NCBI GenBank assembly: GCA_030271555.1
Contig: JARXKQ010000011.1
Location: 1 to 12,777, forward strand
Length of the DNA: 12,777 bases
Source of the DNA: Chloroflexota bacterium
GTDB taxonomy: Bacteria > Chloroflexota > Limnocylindria > Limnocylindrales > CSP1-4
Direction: 5' to 3'
A model generated the notes under the pieces. That model was not told the DNA's origin and did no database searches. It worked only from the letters and a program-made list of their open reading frames with translations. Positions 1-7,204 of the stretch are shown one piece after another (the stretch's first letter is position 1; every line of letters begins with the position of its first letter). The translations under genes were made by a program, and so were the position numbers.

Positions 1-34
1 GGCGCTGGCGCATTAGTAGAAGCCTAGTGGCGGG

Positions 35-766
35 CTAGCGGCCGAAGCGGCGACTGCGCCGGGCGAACTCGGCCAGCGCGGCGTCCAAGGTGGTGGGCGC
101 GAAGTCGGGCCAGAGCACGTCGGTGAAGTACAGCTCCGCGTAGGCCGCCTGCCAGATCAGGAAGTTGCTGATGCGCTGCTCGCCGCCGGTGCGGATGAGC
201 AGGTCGAGGTCCGGTCCGTCGGCGGTGTAGAGGCGGGCACGAATGGCCTCCTCGTCGATCTCATCAGCGCGCAGGCCGTCGGCTACGGCGCGGCGCACGG
301 CATCGACGATTTCTGAGCGGCCGGAGTAGTTGAACGCCACGTTCAAGGTCATGCGGTGGCCGGCTTCAGTCGCGGAAAGCGCGTCGGCCACCGAGGCGCG
401 CGTCTGATCGGGCAACTCCTCGATGCGGCCCAAGATGCGCACGCGAACGCCCTGGCGCACGAGGTCGGGCGTCTCGCGCCTGATGGCCGCCTCGAGCAGT
501 GCGAACAACGTCTGCACCTCGTCCTCATCGCGTGACCAGTTCTCGCGCGAGAAGGCGTAGATCGAGAGCGCCTCGATCCCCAGGTCAGCGCAGTGCTCGA
601 CGATGGGCCGAATTGCGTCGACACCGGCGGAGTGGCCCTCGCCCTCGGACATGCCGTGCAACCGCGCCCAGCGCCGATTGCCGTCCATGACGATCGCGAC
701 GTGGCGCGGCAGTGTCGCGACTGCGCCGTCTGCGACTGAGAGATCCGTGTCCGTCACGGAGGTCAT
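35..766 (-). CDS. uppS: Undecaprenyl diphosphate synthase (cis-prenyltransferase)
   Basis: The 243-residue protein condenses isopentenyl diphosphate units onto farnesyl diphosphate to make the C55 lipid carrier used in peptidoglycan and polysaccharide synthesis. The family signature HVAIVMDGNRRWA is at residues 22-34, with catalytic Asp28. Further signatures are LSIYAFSRENWSR, the NYSGRSEI block, and RTGGEQRISNFL at 192-203 followed by a WQAAYAELYF stretch. Length is normal for the family and nothing essential is missing. The ATG start overlaps the frr stop as ATGA, with a GAGG four bases upstream, so translation is probably coupled to frr. It is the last complete gene of the rpsB-tsf-pyrH-frr-uppS run. 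In many bacteria cdsA follows, but the window ends before this can be seen. A trans-prenyltransferase is excluded because there are no DDxxD motifs. Confidence 0.96.
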   Translation of the reverse strand: MTSVTDTDLSVADGAVATLPRHVAIVMDGNRRWARLHGMSEGEGHSAGVDAIRPIVEHCADLGIEALSIYAFSRENWSRDEDEVQTLFALLEAAIRRETPDLVRQGVRVRILGRIEELPDQTRASVADALSATEAGHRMTLNVAFNYSGRSEIVDAVRRAVADGLRADEIDEEAIRARLYTADGPDLDLLIRTGGEQRISNFLIWQAAYAELYFTDVLWPDFAPTTLDAALAEFARRSRRFGR

Positions 767-1323
767 CCGACCTCGAGGATCTCCTGTTCCTTGTGCTTGC
801 CGACGCGGTCGACCTCGCCGGTCCAGCGGTCGGTCAGCTTCTGCAGCAGCTCCATCTCGCGTCGCTCTTCGTCGGTACCGATGTCGCCGTCCTTCAACGC
901 TCGCTTGATCTCGTCAGCCACCTCGCGCCGGTGGTTGCGGATCTCGACCTTGGCCTCTTCCATGCGCCTGTGGACGAGCTTCACGAGGTCCTTGCGACGC
1001 TCTTCGGTGAGCGGCGGGATGTTGAGGCGTACCACGGTTCCGTCGACGTTGGGCGTGAGCCCAACTTCGCTCTTGAGGATGGCCTTCTCAATCGCGCCGA
1101 GAGCGCTGCGGTCCCACGGCTGAATCACGATGAGGTGCGCCTCCGGAACGCTGATGCTCGCCAGCTGGTTGAGCGGCGTCTGGGTGCCGTAGTACTCGAC
1201 GCTGATGCGCTCAACCAGGGCTGTCGCGGCGCGGCCGGTCCTGATGGCGCCCATCTCGCGCTCGAGCGCGTCGACCGCGCGGTTCATGCGCGCATCTGCG
1301 TCGCGCCGGATGTCATCAACCAT
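763..1323 (-). CDS. frr: Ribosome recycling factor (RRF)
   Basis: RRF works with EF-G to split the post-termination ribosome. From the chosen ATG the protein has 186 residues, close to the usual 185, and begins [17 protein letters not shown], which lines up with the standard RRF N-terminus. The IRTGRA segment, the [13 protein letters not shown] segment, [16 protein letters not shown] and the C-terminal [10 protein letters not shown] are all present. The frame is open further upstream, to an ATG at 1335 and a TTG at 1353. Those starts would add 4 or 10 residues with no counterpart in the family, so I reject them. The chosen start overlaps the end of pyrH by 8 bases. GGTGGG just upstream is only a weak ribosome binding site, so coupling to pyrH translation is likely. 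The stop overlaps the uppS start. Confidence 0.95.
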   Translation of the reverse strand: MVDDIRRDADARMNRAVDALEREMGAIRTGRAATALVERISVEYYGTQTPLNQLASISVPEAHLIVIQPWDRSALGAIEKAILKSEVGLTPNVDGTVVRLNIPPLTEERRKDLVKLVHRRMEEAKVEIRNHRREVADEIKRALKDGDIGTDEERREMELLQKLTDRWTGEVDRVGKHKEQEILEVG

Positions 1324-2095
1324 GTCGCCCACCATTGTCGATGATGGTGCCAATACTCCCGCCGAGAGCAGCGGTCCTGATGTGGCCCGGCTTGTTCATG
1401 TCAAAGACAACGATCGGCAGGTCGTTCTCCATGCACAGCGTGACCGCGGTCGAGTCGATGACCTGGAGCCGGTCGGCCAGCACCTGGGCGTAGTCGAGCC
1501 GCTCGTGGCGCACGGCATTTGGGTTCTTCAGCGGATCGCTGTCGTACACACCATCAACCTTCGTTGCCTTGAGCAGCACCTCGGCGCCAATCTCGACCGC
1601 CCGCAGTGCCGCGGCCGTATCCGTGGTGAAGTACGGATTGCCCGTGCCTGCGACGAGGATGATCACAAGCCCCTTCTCGAGGTGGTGGACGGCACGCCGG
1701 CGAATGTACGGCTCGCACACCTCGTTCATGGCGATGGCGCTCATGACGCGCGTGGGCACGTTGGCCTTCTCGAGGGCGTCCTGCAATGCCAGGCCGTTCA
1801 TGACCGTGGCGAGCATGCCGATGTAGTCGCCCGTGGCGCGGTCCATGCCCTTCGCCGATGCGGCCAGGCCACGGAAGATGTTGCCGCCACCCACGACCAC
1901 GCCCACCTGGACGCCCAGCGCGTGCACCTCCCGGACCTGCTGCGCGATGAAGGCGCACATGTCGGGATCAACGCCGTATGACCGCTGGCCAAGCAGCGCC
2001 TCACCGCTGATCTTGAGCAGGATCCGGCCGTAGCGAACGGCGCCCTTTGCGCCGGTCTTTGAGCTCGTCACCGGATCGGCGACGACTTCGCTCAA
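1316..2095 (-). CDS. pyrH: UMP kinase (amino acid kinase family)
   Basis: It phosphorylates UMP to UDP with ATP in pyrimidine nucleotide synthesis, in the cytoplasm, probably as a hexamer as known for bacterial PyrH. The 259 residues show the amino acid kinase fold: [10 protein letters not shown] near 25-34, [10 protein letters not shown] near 67-76, [16 protein letters not shown] near 90-105, [18 protein letters not shown] near 149-166, [13 protein letters not shown] near 176-188, and [19 protein letters not shown] near 214-232. About 20 extra N-terminal residues precede the kinase core. The start is a TTG overlapping the tsf stop as TTGA. A GGAG seven bases upstream, within GGGAGAGGA, supports it, and no in-frame ATG lies before the core. 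The gene sits in the common tsf-pyrH-frr order. Confidence 0.96.
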   Translation of the reverse strand: MSEVVADPVTSSKTGAKGAVRYGRILLKISGEALLGQRSYGVDPDMCAFIAQQVREVHALGVQVGVVVGGGNIFRGLAASAKGMDRATGDYIGMLATVMNGLALQDALEKANVPTRVMSAIAMNEVCEPYIRRRAVHHLEKGLVIILVAGTGNPYFTTDTAAALRAVEIGAEVLLKATKVDGVYDSDPLKNPNAVRHERLDYAQVLADRLQVIDSTAVTLCMENDLPIVVFDMNKPGHIRTAALGGSIGTIIDNGGRHG

Positions 2096-2697
2096 ATGTC
2101 CTCTCCCAACTGATAGCGCACGAAGCGCCGTACGCGAATGTTCTCACCGATCTTGGCGATTGCGGCGGTGATCAGGTCACCCACCTTCTGATCGGTATCG
2201 CGGAACGGCTGCTCGTACAGCACGACCGACTGGAACCACTTCTTGAGCTGGCCCTCGATGATCTGGGGGCGGATGTTCTCCGGCTTCTTCTGGATGTCCT
2301 CGTCAGCGAGGAGCGCCGCCTTCTTGGCCTCCAGATCAGCGGCCGGGATCGAGTCGATGGTCGTGTAAGTGGGCGCGAGGCCAGCGACCTGCATCGCCAG
2401 GTCCCTGACGAGCTTCTGGAACTCCTCGTTGCGCGCCACGAAGTCAGTCTCGCTGTTGACTTCGATGAGCACGCCCAGCCGACCACCCGCATGGATGTAG
2501 CTGGCGATGGTGCCCTCGCGCGCGTCGCGCCCAGCCTTCTTCGCGGCAGTAGCCTGGCCGCGCTCGCGGATCAGCGCGACTGCCTTCTCGACGTCACCGT
2601 CCGTCTCGACGAGCGCGTTCTTGCACTCCATCATGCCGGCGCCAGTGCGCTCGCGCAGGTCCTTGACTGCTGCCGCTGAAATCATGTTCGCGGCCAT
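2092..2697 (-). CDS. tsf: Translation elongation factor Ts, short form
   Basis: EF-Ts is the nucleotide exchange factor that reloads EF-Tu with GTP. The 201-residue protein has the N-terminal UBA-like part [21 protein letters not shown] and the core NSETDFVAR motif, whose TDFVA segment contacts EF-Tu. It also has the [17 protein letters not shown] block and the closing [10 protein letters not shown] segment. It is about 80 residues shorter than the E. coli protein (283). It is the one-core-subdomain short form known from Thermus and several GC-rich phyla, not a truncation. The ATG overlaps the rpsB stop by one base (TGATG). An AGGAGG at 2708-2713 lies ten bases upstream, inside the end of rpsB. 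A start four codons later (Met5) is possible but has poorer support. Confidence 0.96.
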   Translation of the reverse strand: MAANMISAAAVKDLRERTGAGMMECKNALVETDGDVEKAVALIRERGQATAAKKAGRDAREGTIASYIHAGGRLGVLIEVNSETDFVARNEEFQKLVRDLAMQVAGLAPTYTTIDSIPAADLEAKKAALLADEDIQKKPENIRPQIIEGQLKKWFQSVVLYEQPFRDTDQKVGDLITAAIAKIGENIRVRRFVRYQLGEDI

Positions 2698-3719
2698 CAG
2701 CTGGCCCCCTCCTCGTCCTCTTTCGCGACTACCTTGCCGCGGTCCTTGTCCTTTGCTGCAGCCGGGCGGCGCGTACCGGGTCGCGCGGCACCGGGTCGCG
2801 CGGCCCCCGCGCGGGCGGCCGGGCGCGCCGGAGCGGCACGGGCCGGCTCAGGCTCCTCCTCGGTCTCCTCGGTGGCCTCGATCGCTCGATCGGCCGGGAG
2901 AAGCTCTTCCTCCTCGGGCTCGGGCTCGAAGCTGAAGGTGCCGCCCGCAGCGAGTGCGGCGATCATCTCGTCGCTCGCCTCTTCGTGCTCCTCGACCGCG
3001 GCGACGGGCTCGTCGACCGGGCGCGCAGCGCGTTCGCGACCGCCTTCGACGGCGGCATCGGCAATGAGCGAGCACAGCAGGCGAATCGCGCGGATGGCAT
3101 CGTCGTTGGCCGGGATGACGTAGTCGAGCATGTCCGGATCGACGTTGGTGTCGCCGGTGCCAATGACCGGGATTTCCAGCTTGCGTGCCTCGGTCACCGC
3201 GATGTGCTCGCGCTGCGGGTCGATGACGAACATCGCGCCCGGCAAGCGGCGCATCTTGCGGATGCCGCCCAGCGTCTTCTGGAGCTTGTTCATCTCGTCA
3301 GTGAGGACACTGGCTTCCTTCTTGGTCAGCCGGTCGAATTCGCCGTTCTGCTGGCGTGCCTCGAGCTGGTCGAGCAAGCCAAGGCGCTTGCGGATGGTCA
3401 CGAAGTTGGTGAGCATGCCGCCCAGCCAGCGCTGGTTGACGTAGGGCATCTCGGACCGCGTGGCCTCTTCGGAGATCGGCTCCTGGGCCTGCTTCTTGGT
3501 GCCGACGAACAGGATCGTGTCACCCTGCGCCACGGTCTGGCGGACGAACTCAAGCGCAGCCTCAAGACCCTTCACGGTCTTGGCGAGATCGATGATGTGG
3601 ATGCCGTTGCGCTCGGCAAAGATGTAGCGCTTCATCTTCGGGTTCCAGCGGCGAGTCTGGTGGCCGAAGTGCACGCCGGCCTCGAGCAGCTGGCGCATGG
3701 ACACGTTGGGCATGGACAC
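2697..3719 (-). CDS. rpsB: 30S ribosomal protein S2 with long C-terminal extension
   Basis: S2 is a late-assembling small-subunit protein. The core (about residues 1-230) is standard: [20 protein letters not shown] at the N-terminus, [29 protein letters not shown], and [23 protein letters not shown]. The last 108 or so residues have no counterpart in E. coli S2 (241 residues). They run from an acidic Glu-rich stretch to an Ala/Pro/Arg/Gly-rich stretch and a Lys/Asp/Glu-rich end. I chose the GTG at 3719 because AGGAGG at 3730-3735 is ten bases upstream, the same spacing as at tsf. An ATG two codons later (3713) gives MPNVSMRQ, which fits the family equally well but leaves a 16-base spacing. 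The frame is open to 3830, but that part has no family similarity. First gene of the rpsB-tsf-pyrH-frr-uppS operon. Confidence 0.96.
   Translation of the reverse strand: MSMPNVSMRQLLEAGVHFGHQTRRWNPKMKRYIFAERNGIHIIDLAKTVKGLEAALEFVRQTVAQGDTILFVGTKKQAQEPISEEATRSEMPYVNQRWLGGMLTNFVTIRKRLGLLDQLEARQQNGEFDRLTKKEASVLTDEMNKLQKTLGGIRKMRRLPGAMFVIDPQREHIAVTEARKLEIPVIGTGDTNVDPDMLDYVIPANDDAIRAIRLLCSLIADAAVEGGRERAARPVDEPVAAVEEHEEASDEMIAALAAGGTFSFEPEPEEEELLPADRAIEATEETEEEPEPARAAPARPAARAGAARPGAARPGTRRPAAAKDKDRGKVVAKEDEEGAS
2775..2804 (-). repeat. 15-bp perfect tandem repeat inside rpsB tail
   Basis: The 15-mer ACCGGGTCGCGCGGC (plus-strand reading) occurs twice in direct succession. It keeps the frame and encodes repeated Pro-Gly-Ala-Ala-Arg units in the basic part of the S2 extension. 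This is the kind of unit that could expand or contract by slippage without a frameshift. Confidence 0.85.
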
Positions 3720-3729
3720 GGGGCTTGAG

Positions 3730-3735
3730 CCTCCT
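3730..3735 (-). promoter_or_regulatory. Ribosome binding site of rpsB
   Basis: A full AGGAGG is ten bases before the GTG at 3719 and sixteen before the ATG at 3713. The tsf site (AGGAGG at 2708-2713) has the same ten-base spacing, which favours the GTG start for rpsB. Confidence 0.7.
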
Positions 3736-3778
3736 GGGGTTCCGGTTTTTCCTCCGCGCGTCTCTTGCCTTCGCGGCT

Positions 3779-3820
3779 CCGCAGACCGCTGGCGCTGTTT
3801 GCGCCGTGGGCACCCTGCGG
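3779..3820 (-). promoter_or_regulatory. Foldable hairpin in the rpsB leader
   Basis: In the 190 bp between yraN and rpsB, minus-strand CCGCAG (3820-3815) can pair with CTGCGG (3784-3779). Inside it GGCGC and GCGCC (3805-3801 and 3795-3791) can pair around an AAACA loop. A three-pair GCT/AGC extension is possible beyond a two-base bulge. It lies about 40 bases before the AGGAGG. S2 is known to repress its own operon through the rpsB leader in E. coli, so a binding element here is plausible. In GC-rich DNA such pairings also arise by chance. There is no U-run, so it is not an intrinsic terminator. Confidence 0.35.
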
Positions 3821-3863
3821 GGAGCGACACGCGTGTGTGATGGCGCCGTTGCGGGCGCTTGCC

Positions 3864-3892
3864 GTCATAGCGGCTCGCGAAGTTTAGCCCAA
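3864..3892 (-). promoter_or_regulatory. Candidate sigma-70-type promoter for the rpsB operon
   Basis: On the minus strand TTGGGC (3892-3887) and TATGAC (3869-3864) are separated by exactly 17 bases. They match the -35 and -10 consensus at three and four of six positions. The site is just downstream of the yraN stop, in the largest non-coding gap of the window, and would give a leader of roughly 140 bases before rpsB. It is the best promoter candidate seen here, but motif matches alone are weak evidence. Confidence 0.4.
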
Positions 3893-3909
3893 GTCGCTGT
3901 CCGAGGCCC

Positions 3910-4272
3910 TTAGGCGGGCTCCAACGCGCGGAGATGACGCACCACCGACTGACCAGAGCGACGATCGACTACGACCAGGTCGACCCGCCTGCGCAGGCCA
4001 GTGGCGGCGGTCAGGGCGCGGCTTGCGCGGTACAGGTGCGCCACCTTGTCGCGATCGACGCGCTCCTCGGGCGTGCCGAATTGATTGCTAGTGGCGCTGC
4101 GCACCTCGACGAACACGAGCTCCGCCGGCGGACCGGGATCGATCGCCAGGATGTCGATCTCGTCGCGGCCGACTACCACGTTACGCCCCAGCAGCCGCCA
4201 GCCGCTCAGCGCGAGGTGGGCCGCTGCCTCCTCTTCAGCCTTGCGTCCCGCTTGTTGGCGCGCTGTCTTCAC
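3910..4272 (-). CDS. yraN: YraN family protein (UPF0102), predicted nuclease fold
   Basis: The 120-residue protein belongs to the UPF0102/YraN family, which has a restriction-endonuclease-like fold and often lies beside rnhB. Its cellular role is not settled. The family pattern is visible: [15 protein letters not shown] (7-21) at the N-terminus, [10 protein letters not shown] (36-45) carrying the acidic pair Glu38 and Asp40, and LVFVEVRS (52-59) with Glu56. Arg58 sits in the place of the usual Lys. [16 protein letters not shown] follows (65-80). These correspond to the acidic metal-site residues of the nuclease fold. The start is GTG with no clear ribosome binding site, 48 bp after rnhB. That interval shows nothing else I can name. 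It is the last gene before the rpsB promoter gap. The family assignment is firm; activity is inferred from the fold only. Confidence 0.9.
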   Translation of the reverse strand: MKTARQQAGRKAEEEAAAHLALSGWRLLGRNVVVGRDEIDILAIDPGPPAELVFVEVRSATSNQFGTPEERVDRDKVAHLYRASRALTAATGLRRRVDLVVVDRRSGQSVVRHLRALEPA

Positions 4273-4320
4273 CTTGTCAGCGTGACGCGCACCACTTACC
4301 AGCGGCTTATCAGGCGAGGC

Positions 4321-5025
4321 CTAAGCGGAAATCGGCACCAACTCAGGCAAGGGTTGCGGCGGCAGCTCGTCGAGCAGGTCGAACGACGTCTGTTCGCCGG
4401 CCAAAACGCGCTGGGTCGTGATGAATGAGCGCCGGTGATGCGGCGTCACTCCCAGTGCCGCCATGCCGGCGCGGTGATCGGGCGTGGCGTAGCCCGCGTT
4501 GTGCTCCCAGCCGTAGCCCGGATAGCGGGCAGCGAGCTTGTGCATCAGCCGGTCGCGGGTCACCTTGGCGATGATCGATGCGCACGAGATGGCGTAGACG
4601 CGAGCGTCGCCATCGATGACCGCCTTGTACGGCCCGGCATGTTGCTCGAAGCCGCGGATGTGGCGGCCGTCGACGATCACGTAGTCATGCGCGCCGGCGC
4701 GTGTGATGGCGCGCTTCATGGCGAGGATCGTGGCGTAGTAGATGTTGAGTTGATCGATCTCGCGCACCGACGCCGCGCCGATGCCGATCGTCAGTGCCTG
4801 GCGGGCGATCTTGCGCGCGAGCCTGTCGCGTTGCGCCGCAGACAGCATCTTCGAGTCGCGCACACCGCTGATGAAACGCTTGTCGAGCGGCATGGCGAGC
4901 GCGCAGGCGACGACCGGACCGCACGAGGGCGCGACACCAACCTCATCGAGGCCGAGGATGATGCGATAACCGTGCTCGCGGTAGAGCTGGTTCTCGAGTC
5001 GCCGCGTCGGGTTGAACACCCCCAT
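4321..5025 (-). CDS. rnhB: Ribonuclease HII with altered GRG motif
   Basis: RNase HII cuts RNA in RNA-DNA hybrids and starts removal of single ribonucleotides from DNA. The 234-residue protein keeps all four catalytic acids of the family: Asp27 and Glu28 in GLDEVG, Asp119 in VIVDGRH, and Asp140 in DGDARVYAIS. Other family blocks are VRDSKMLSAAQRD, IDQLNIYYATILAMKRAI, ASIIAKVTRDRLM, YPGYGWEHNAGYATPDHR and TPHHRRSF. Two things are odd. The Gly-Arg/Lys-Gly motif that reads the ribonucleotide 2'-hydroxyl is Gly30-Val31-Ala32. The usual HKGY is HNAGY. The frame is open to 5313, but that part runs antisense-like through rplS and has no family similarity. The ATG at 5025 gives a normal N-terminus, 28 bp after rplS, without a clear ribosome binding site. 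Confidence 0.93.
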   Translation of the reverse strand: MGVFNPTRRLENQLYREHGYRIILGLDEVGVAPSCGPVVACALAMPLDKRFISGVRDSKMLSAAQRDRLARKIARQALTIGIGAASVREIDQLNIYYATILAMKRAITRAGAHDYVIVDGRHIRGFEQHAGPYKAVIDGDARVYAISCASIIAKVTRDRLMHKLAARYPGYGWEHNAGYATPDHRAGMAALGVTPHHRRSFITTQRVLAGEQTSFDLLDELPPQPLPELVPISA

Positions 5026-5053
5026 CGCGGCGAAGGTTACGCCGAAAGCGGGG

Positions 5054-5401
5054 CTAGGAAGGCCGGCGCTCGCGCAGGGATGCTGCCTTGCCGACGCGCT
5101 TGCGCAGGAAGTACAGCTGGGCGCGGCGGGCAACGCCGTGGCGCACGACCTCGATCTTTTCGATGCGCGGCGAGTGGACCTTGAACGTTCGCTCAACGCC
5201 AACGCCACTGCGGATGCTTCGAACGGTGATCGAGCGGCTGATGCCGCCGCCGCGCAGGCGCATGACGGTGCCCTCGAAGACCTGGATGCGCTCGCGATTG
5301 CCTTCACGGACACGGGCTGACACCTTCACCGTGTCGCCCGAGGCGAGCTCGGGCAGGTCGGTGCGCAGATGCTCTGCGGTTATCTCTTCGAGAAGGCTCA
5401 T
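5054..5401 (-). CDS. rplS: 50S ribosomal protein L19
   Basis: L19 is a large-subunit protein at the interface with the 30S subunit. The 115 residues match the family along the whole length: [22 protein letters not shown] (23-44), [13 protein letters not shown] near 51-63, [20 protein letters not shown] near 67-85, and [16 protein letters not shown] near 92-107. The ATG at 5401 is clear. Upstream lies a purine stretch, GAGAG, about 14 bases away, so the ribosome binding site is weak. It follows trmD after 81 bp, which is wider than most gaps here and contains an AT-rich patch that may be a promoter. Confidence 0.97.
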   Translation of the reverse strand: MSLLEEITAEHLRTDLPELASGDTVKVSARVREGNRERIQVFEGTVMRLRGGGISRSITVRSIRSGVGVERTFKVHSPRIEKIEVVRHGVARRAQLYFLRKRVGKAASLRERRPS

Positions 5402-5471
5402 GGTGACGGTCTTAACTCTCTACGTAAGGGGCACGTGACTAGACGGCGCCAATCTGGTGGTCGGGTCGCGG

Positions 5472-5477
5472 AGTATA
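5472..5477 (-). promoter_or_regulatory. Possible -10 element upstream of rplS
   Basis: The 81-bp trmD-rplS gap holds TATACT on the minus strand, five of six matches to the -10 consensus. It is in one of the few AT-rich patches of the window, directly after the trmD stop. No good -35 hexamer lies 16-18 bases upstream; the best is GACCTC. An internal promoter is therefore possible but weakly supported. Confidence 0.25.
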
Positions 5478-5482
5478 CATTG

Positions 5483-6157
5483 CTAGTCGCTCGAGAGGTC
5501 CGGGCGGCGCGCCCTTGTCCGGGCACGCGCCTCGTCGCGCTTCCATTGCTCGATCTGCGCGTGATGACCGCTGACCAACACGTCGGGCACGCGCATCCCG
5601 TCGAACTCCGGCGGGCGCGTGTACTGCGGGTACTCCAGGCCGCCGGAGGAGAACGACTCCTCGAGCGGCGACAGCTCGTCGATGGCGCCGGGCAACAGGC
5701 GCAGCAGCGCATCGATCACGACCATTGCCGGCAGCTCGCCGCCACTCACGACGTAGTCACCGATCGAGATCTCGAGATCGACCATCGAGCGCACACGATG
5801 GTCAACGCCCTCGTAACGCGGGCACACGAAAAGCAGGTGCTCGCGCCCGGCCAGGTCACGCGCCAATTCCTGGCTGAACGGCACTCCCCCGGGATCGAGC
5901 AGGATCTTGGTTGTGCGGGGGCCGGCCAGCGCCGCAAGCCCAGCCGCGATGGGCTCGGGGCGCATGATCATGCCCACGCCGCCGCCATAGGGATAGTCGT
6001 CAACGCTGCGATGCCGGCCCAGGCCCCACTCGCGCAGGTCGTGTGCCGTGAGGCTGGCCAAACCGCGTTCGAGCGCGCGTCCCGGGATGCTCGCGCCAAG
6101 TGGCCCAGGGAAGACGTGCGGAAAGATGGTGAGGACGTCGATGCGCAGGGCGCTCAT
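5483..6157 (-). CDS. trmD: tRNA (guanine37-N1)-methyltransferase
   Basis: TrmD uses S-adenosylmethionine to methylate G37 of tRNAs, which prevents +1 frameshifting. The 224-residue protein shows the SPOUT trefoil-knot landmarks: VLTIFPHVF (8-16), [14 protein letters not shown] (52-65), [11 protein letters not shown] (112-122), [20 protein letters not shown] (130-149), and the tRNA-binding PQYTRP and [16 protein letters not shown] blocks (177-182, 190-205). It stops right after RRPDL, so the C-terminal domain is shorter than in E. coli (255 residues in total). The residue aligned with E. coli catalytic Asp169 is Glu167, in EESF where E. coli has EDSF. The frame is open to 6352, but homology starts at the ATG at 6157, which overlaps the rimM stop as ATGA. 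It has no visible ribosome binding site of its own, so coupling to rimM is likely. Confidence 0.96.
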   Translation of the reverse strand: MSALRIDVLTIFPHVFPGPLGASIPGRALERGLASLTAHDLREWGLGRHRSVDDYPYGGGVGMIMRPEPIAAGLAALAGPRTTKILLDPGGVPFSQELARDLAGREHLLFVCPRYEGVDHRVRSMVDLEISIGDYVVSGGELPAMVVIDALLRLLPGAIDELSPLEESFSSGGLEYPQYTRPPEFDGMRVPDVLVSGHHAQIEQWKRDEARARTRARRPDLSSD

Positions 6158-6657
6158 TCGGTAAAGCCCAGCGCCGCGCCGTTGACCACGATGCTCTTCT
6201 TGCGTGGATCGAGCTTGGTCACGATCGCCGAAACCGCGGGAACCAGCACTTCGCCGCGCGGGCCCTGGACGGTGTACACCTCCGACTCGCCCACGCGGAA
6301 GACGTCGCTCACGGTGCCCAGGTCCAGACCGGATTCGGTAGTCACGGTACAACCGATGATCTCGTGCCAGTAGTAGGTCTCGGCCGGGAGATCGCTCGCC
6401 GCGGGCTCAATCTCGAGGTACTTCTCACGCAGGGTGTCCGCGGTGGGTCGGTCGTGAACCTCGCGAAAGCGAACCAGCAGACCGGGGCCGTCACGGTGGG
6501 CAGACGCGATGGTCAATGGGCGTTCGCTGCCCTCGGGGTATACGACGCTGCCCGGCTCGAAACGAGCCGCGTTGTCACTCAGGATCTCGACGCGAACCGC
6601 GCCACGCAGGCCATGCACGCCGCGTACCAGGCCGACCGCGAGCCGGTCGTCAGTCAC
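6154..6657 (-). CDS. rimM: Ribosome maturation factor RimM
   Basis: RimM binds S19 and helps process 16S rRNA and mature the 30S head. The 167 residues show both parts of the protein. The N-terminal RimM domain has [19 protein letters not shown] (8-26). The PRC-barrel domain begins at [11 protein letters not shown] (95-105) and continues with LGTVSDVF and [11 protein letters not shown]. The start is GTG at 6657, 11 bp after the khpA stop, with no clear ribosome binding site. The stop overlaps the trmD start. The rpsP-khpA-rimM-trmD order is common in bacteria and supports the call. Confidence 0.95.
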   Translation of the reverse strand: MTDDRLAVGLVRGVHGLRGAVRVEILSDNAARFEPGSVVYPEGSERPLTIASAHRDGPGLLVRFREVHDRPTADTLREKYLEIEPAASDLPAETYYWHEIIGCTVTTESGLDLGTVSDVFRVGESEVYTVQGPRGEVLVPAVSAIVTKLDPRKKSIVVNGAALGFTE

Positions 6658-6668
6658 CGGCGGCGGCC

Positions 6669-6902
6669 CTAGACGATCTCGAGCGAGATCGACGCCCCTT
6701 CGCGCGCCGCAACAACCTTTAGCAGGGTGCGCATCGCCTTGGCGACTGATCCATTGCGGCCGATGACCTTGCCCATGTCCGTCTCCGCGACGTGGAGTTC
6801 GATCACGCGCCCGTCCTGATCGTCGATCGCCTTGACCTCGACCGCGTCAGGCTCATCGACGAGTGCCTTGGCGACGTACTCGACCAGCGATTCAGCTGAC
6901 AT
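6669..6902 (-). CDS. khpA: KH-domain RNA-binding protein KhpA (YlqC family)
   Basis: This small cytoplasmic RNA-binding protein has 77 residues, essentially one KH domain. The nucleic-acid-binding GxxG loop is Gly48-Arg-Asn-Gly51 in GKVIGRNGSVAKAMRTL, preceded by the strand IELHVAETD. KhpA-type proteins are found between rpsP and rimM in many Gram-positive and related bacteria. In some they act with KhpB in cell-division and RNA control. No KhpB is visible here. The ATG at 6902 lies five bases after the rpsP stop. The open frame runs upstream to 6992, but those residues are Arg-rich shadow of rpsP in another frame and are left out. Confidence 0.92.
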   Translation of the reverse strand: MSAESLVEYVAKALVDEPDAVEVKAIDDQDGRVIELHVAETDMGKVIGRNGSVAKAMRTLLKVVAAREGASISLEIV

Positions 6903-6907
6903 CGTGG

Positions 6908-7165
6908 CTACTCGGCCTTGGCCGGAAGCACGCCGACGCGGCGGAACAGCCGCTCGACGGTCTCTGATGGAAGCGCGCCGCGCTTCATCCACGCGTGCGC
7001 CTTCTCCTCGTCGACCTTGATCTCGATCGGGTCCGTGCGCGGGTTGTAGTGGCCGATAGTGTCAAGCGAACGGCCGTTGCGGGCGTTGCGGCTCTCGGTC
7101 ACAACGAATCGGTAGGTCGGCTGCTTCTTCGCGCCGACGCGGTTCAGACGAATACGGACTGCCAC
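6908..7165 (-). CDS. rpsP: 30S ribosomal protein S16
   Basis: S16 is an assembly protein of the 30S body. The 85 residues follow the family throughout: VRIRLNRVGAKKQPTYRFVV at the start, SRNARNGRSLDTIGHYNP in the middle, and AWMKRGALPSETVERLFRRVGV at the end. The start codon is GTG. Upstream is AGGGAGGA (7186-7179), and a closer AGGA (7173-7170) four bases from the GTG, so the ribosome binding site is good but its exact position is unclear. It lies 39 bp after the DUF3352-like gene. In most genomes rpsP directly follows ffh, so that gene looks like an insertion into an old gene order. Confidence 0.97.
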   Translation of the reverse strand: MAVRIRLNRVGAKKQPTYRFVVTESRNARNGRSLDTIGHYNPRTDPIEIKVDEEKAHAWMKRGALPSETVERLFRRVGVLPAKAE

Positions 7166-7181
7166 TGAATCCTGTGAATCC
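7166..7181 (-). repeat. 7-bp direct repeat at the rpsP start
   Basis: GGATTCA occurs twice, separated by CA, directly before the rpsP GTG (minus strand). Each copy begins with a GGA that can serve as a Shine-Dalgarno core, one at a very short and one at a long distance from the start. It may be chance. Confidence 0.5.
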
Positions 7182-7204
7182 TCCCTGTCAGATTGGCGTA
7201 CAGG

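Noticed and set aside
1..34. Possible start of another minus-strand gene at 13-11 (ATG with an AGG nine bases upstream)
   Set aside because: Only four codons are inside the window. cdsA often follows uppS, but the sequence is too short to support a call.
712..1344. Long plus-strand open frame of 210 codons opposite frr
   Set aside because: It mirrors the codon pattern of frr and has no recognisable family; GC-rich DNA gives such antisense frames. The same holds for plus-strand 4435-5184 opposite rnhB and minus-strand 10897-11640 opposite the MFS gene.
3720..3830. N-terminal extension of rpsB
   Set aside because: The frame is open but Arg-rich and unlike any S2 N-terminus; AGGAGG and family similarity place the start at 3719 or 3713.
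7184..7204. Hairpin CCTGT/ACAGG between the DUF3352-like gene and rpsP, considered as a terminator
   Set aside because: The stem is five pairs with an 11-base loop and no U-run; too weak for an intrinsic terminator.
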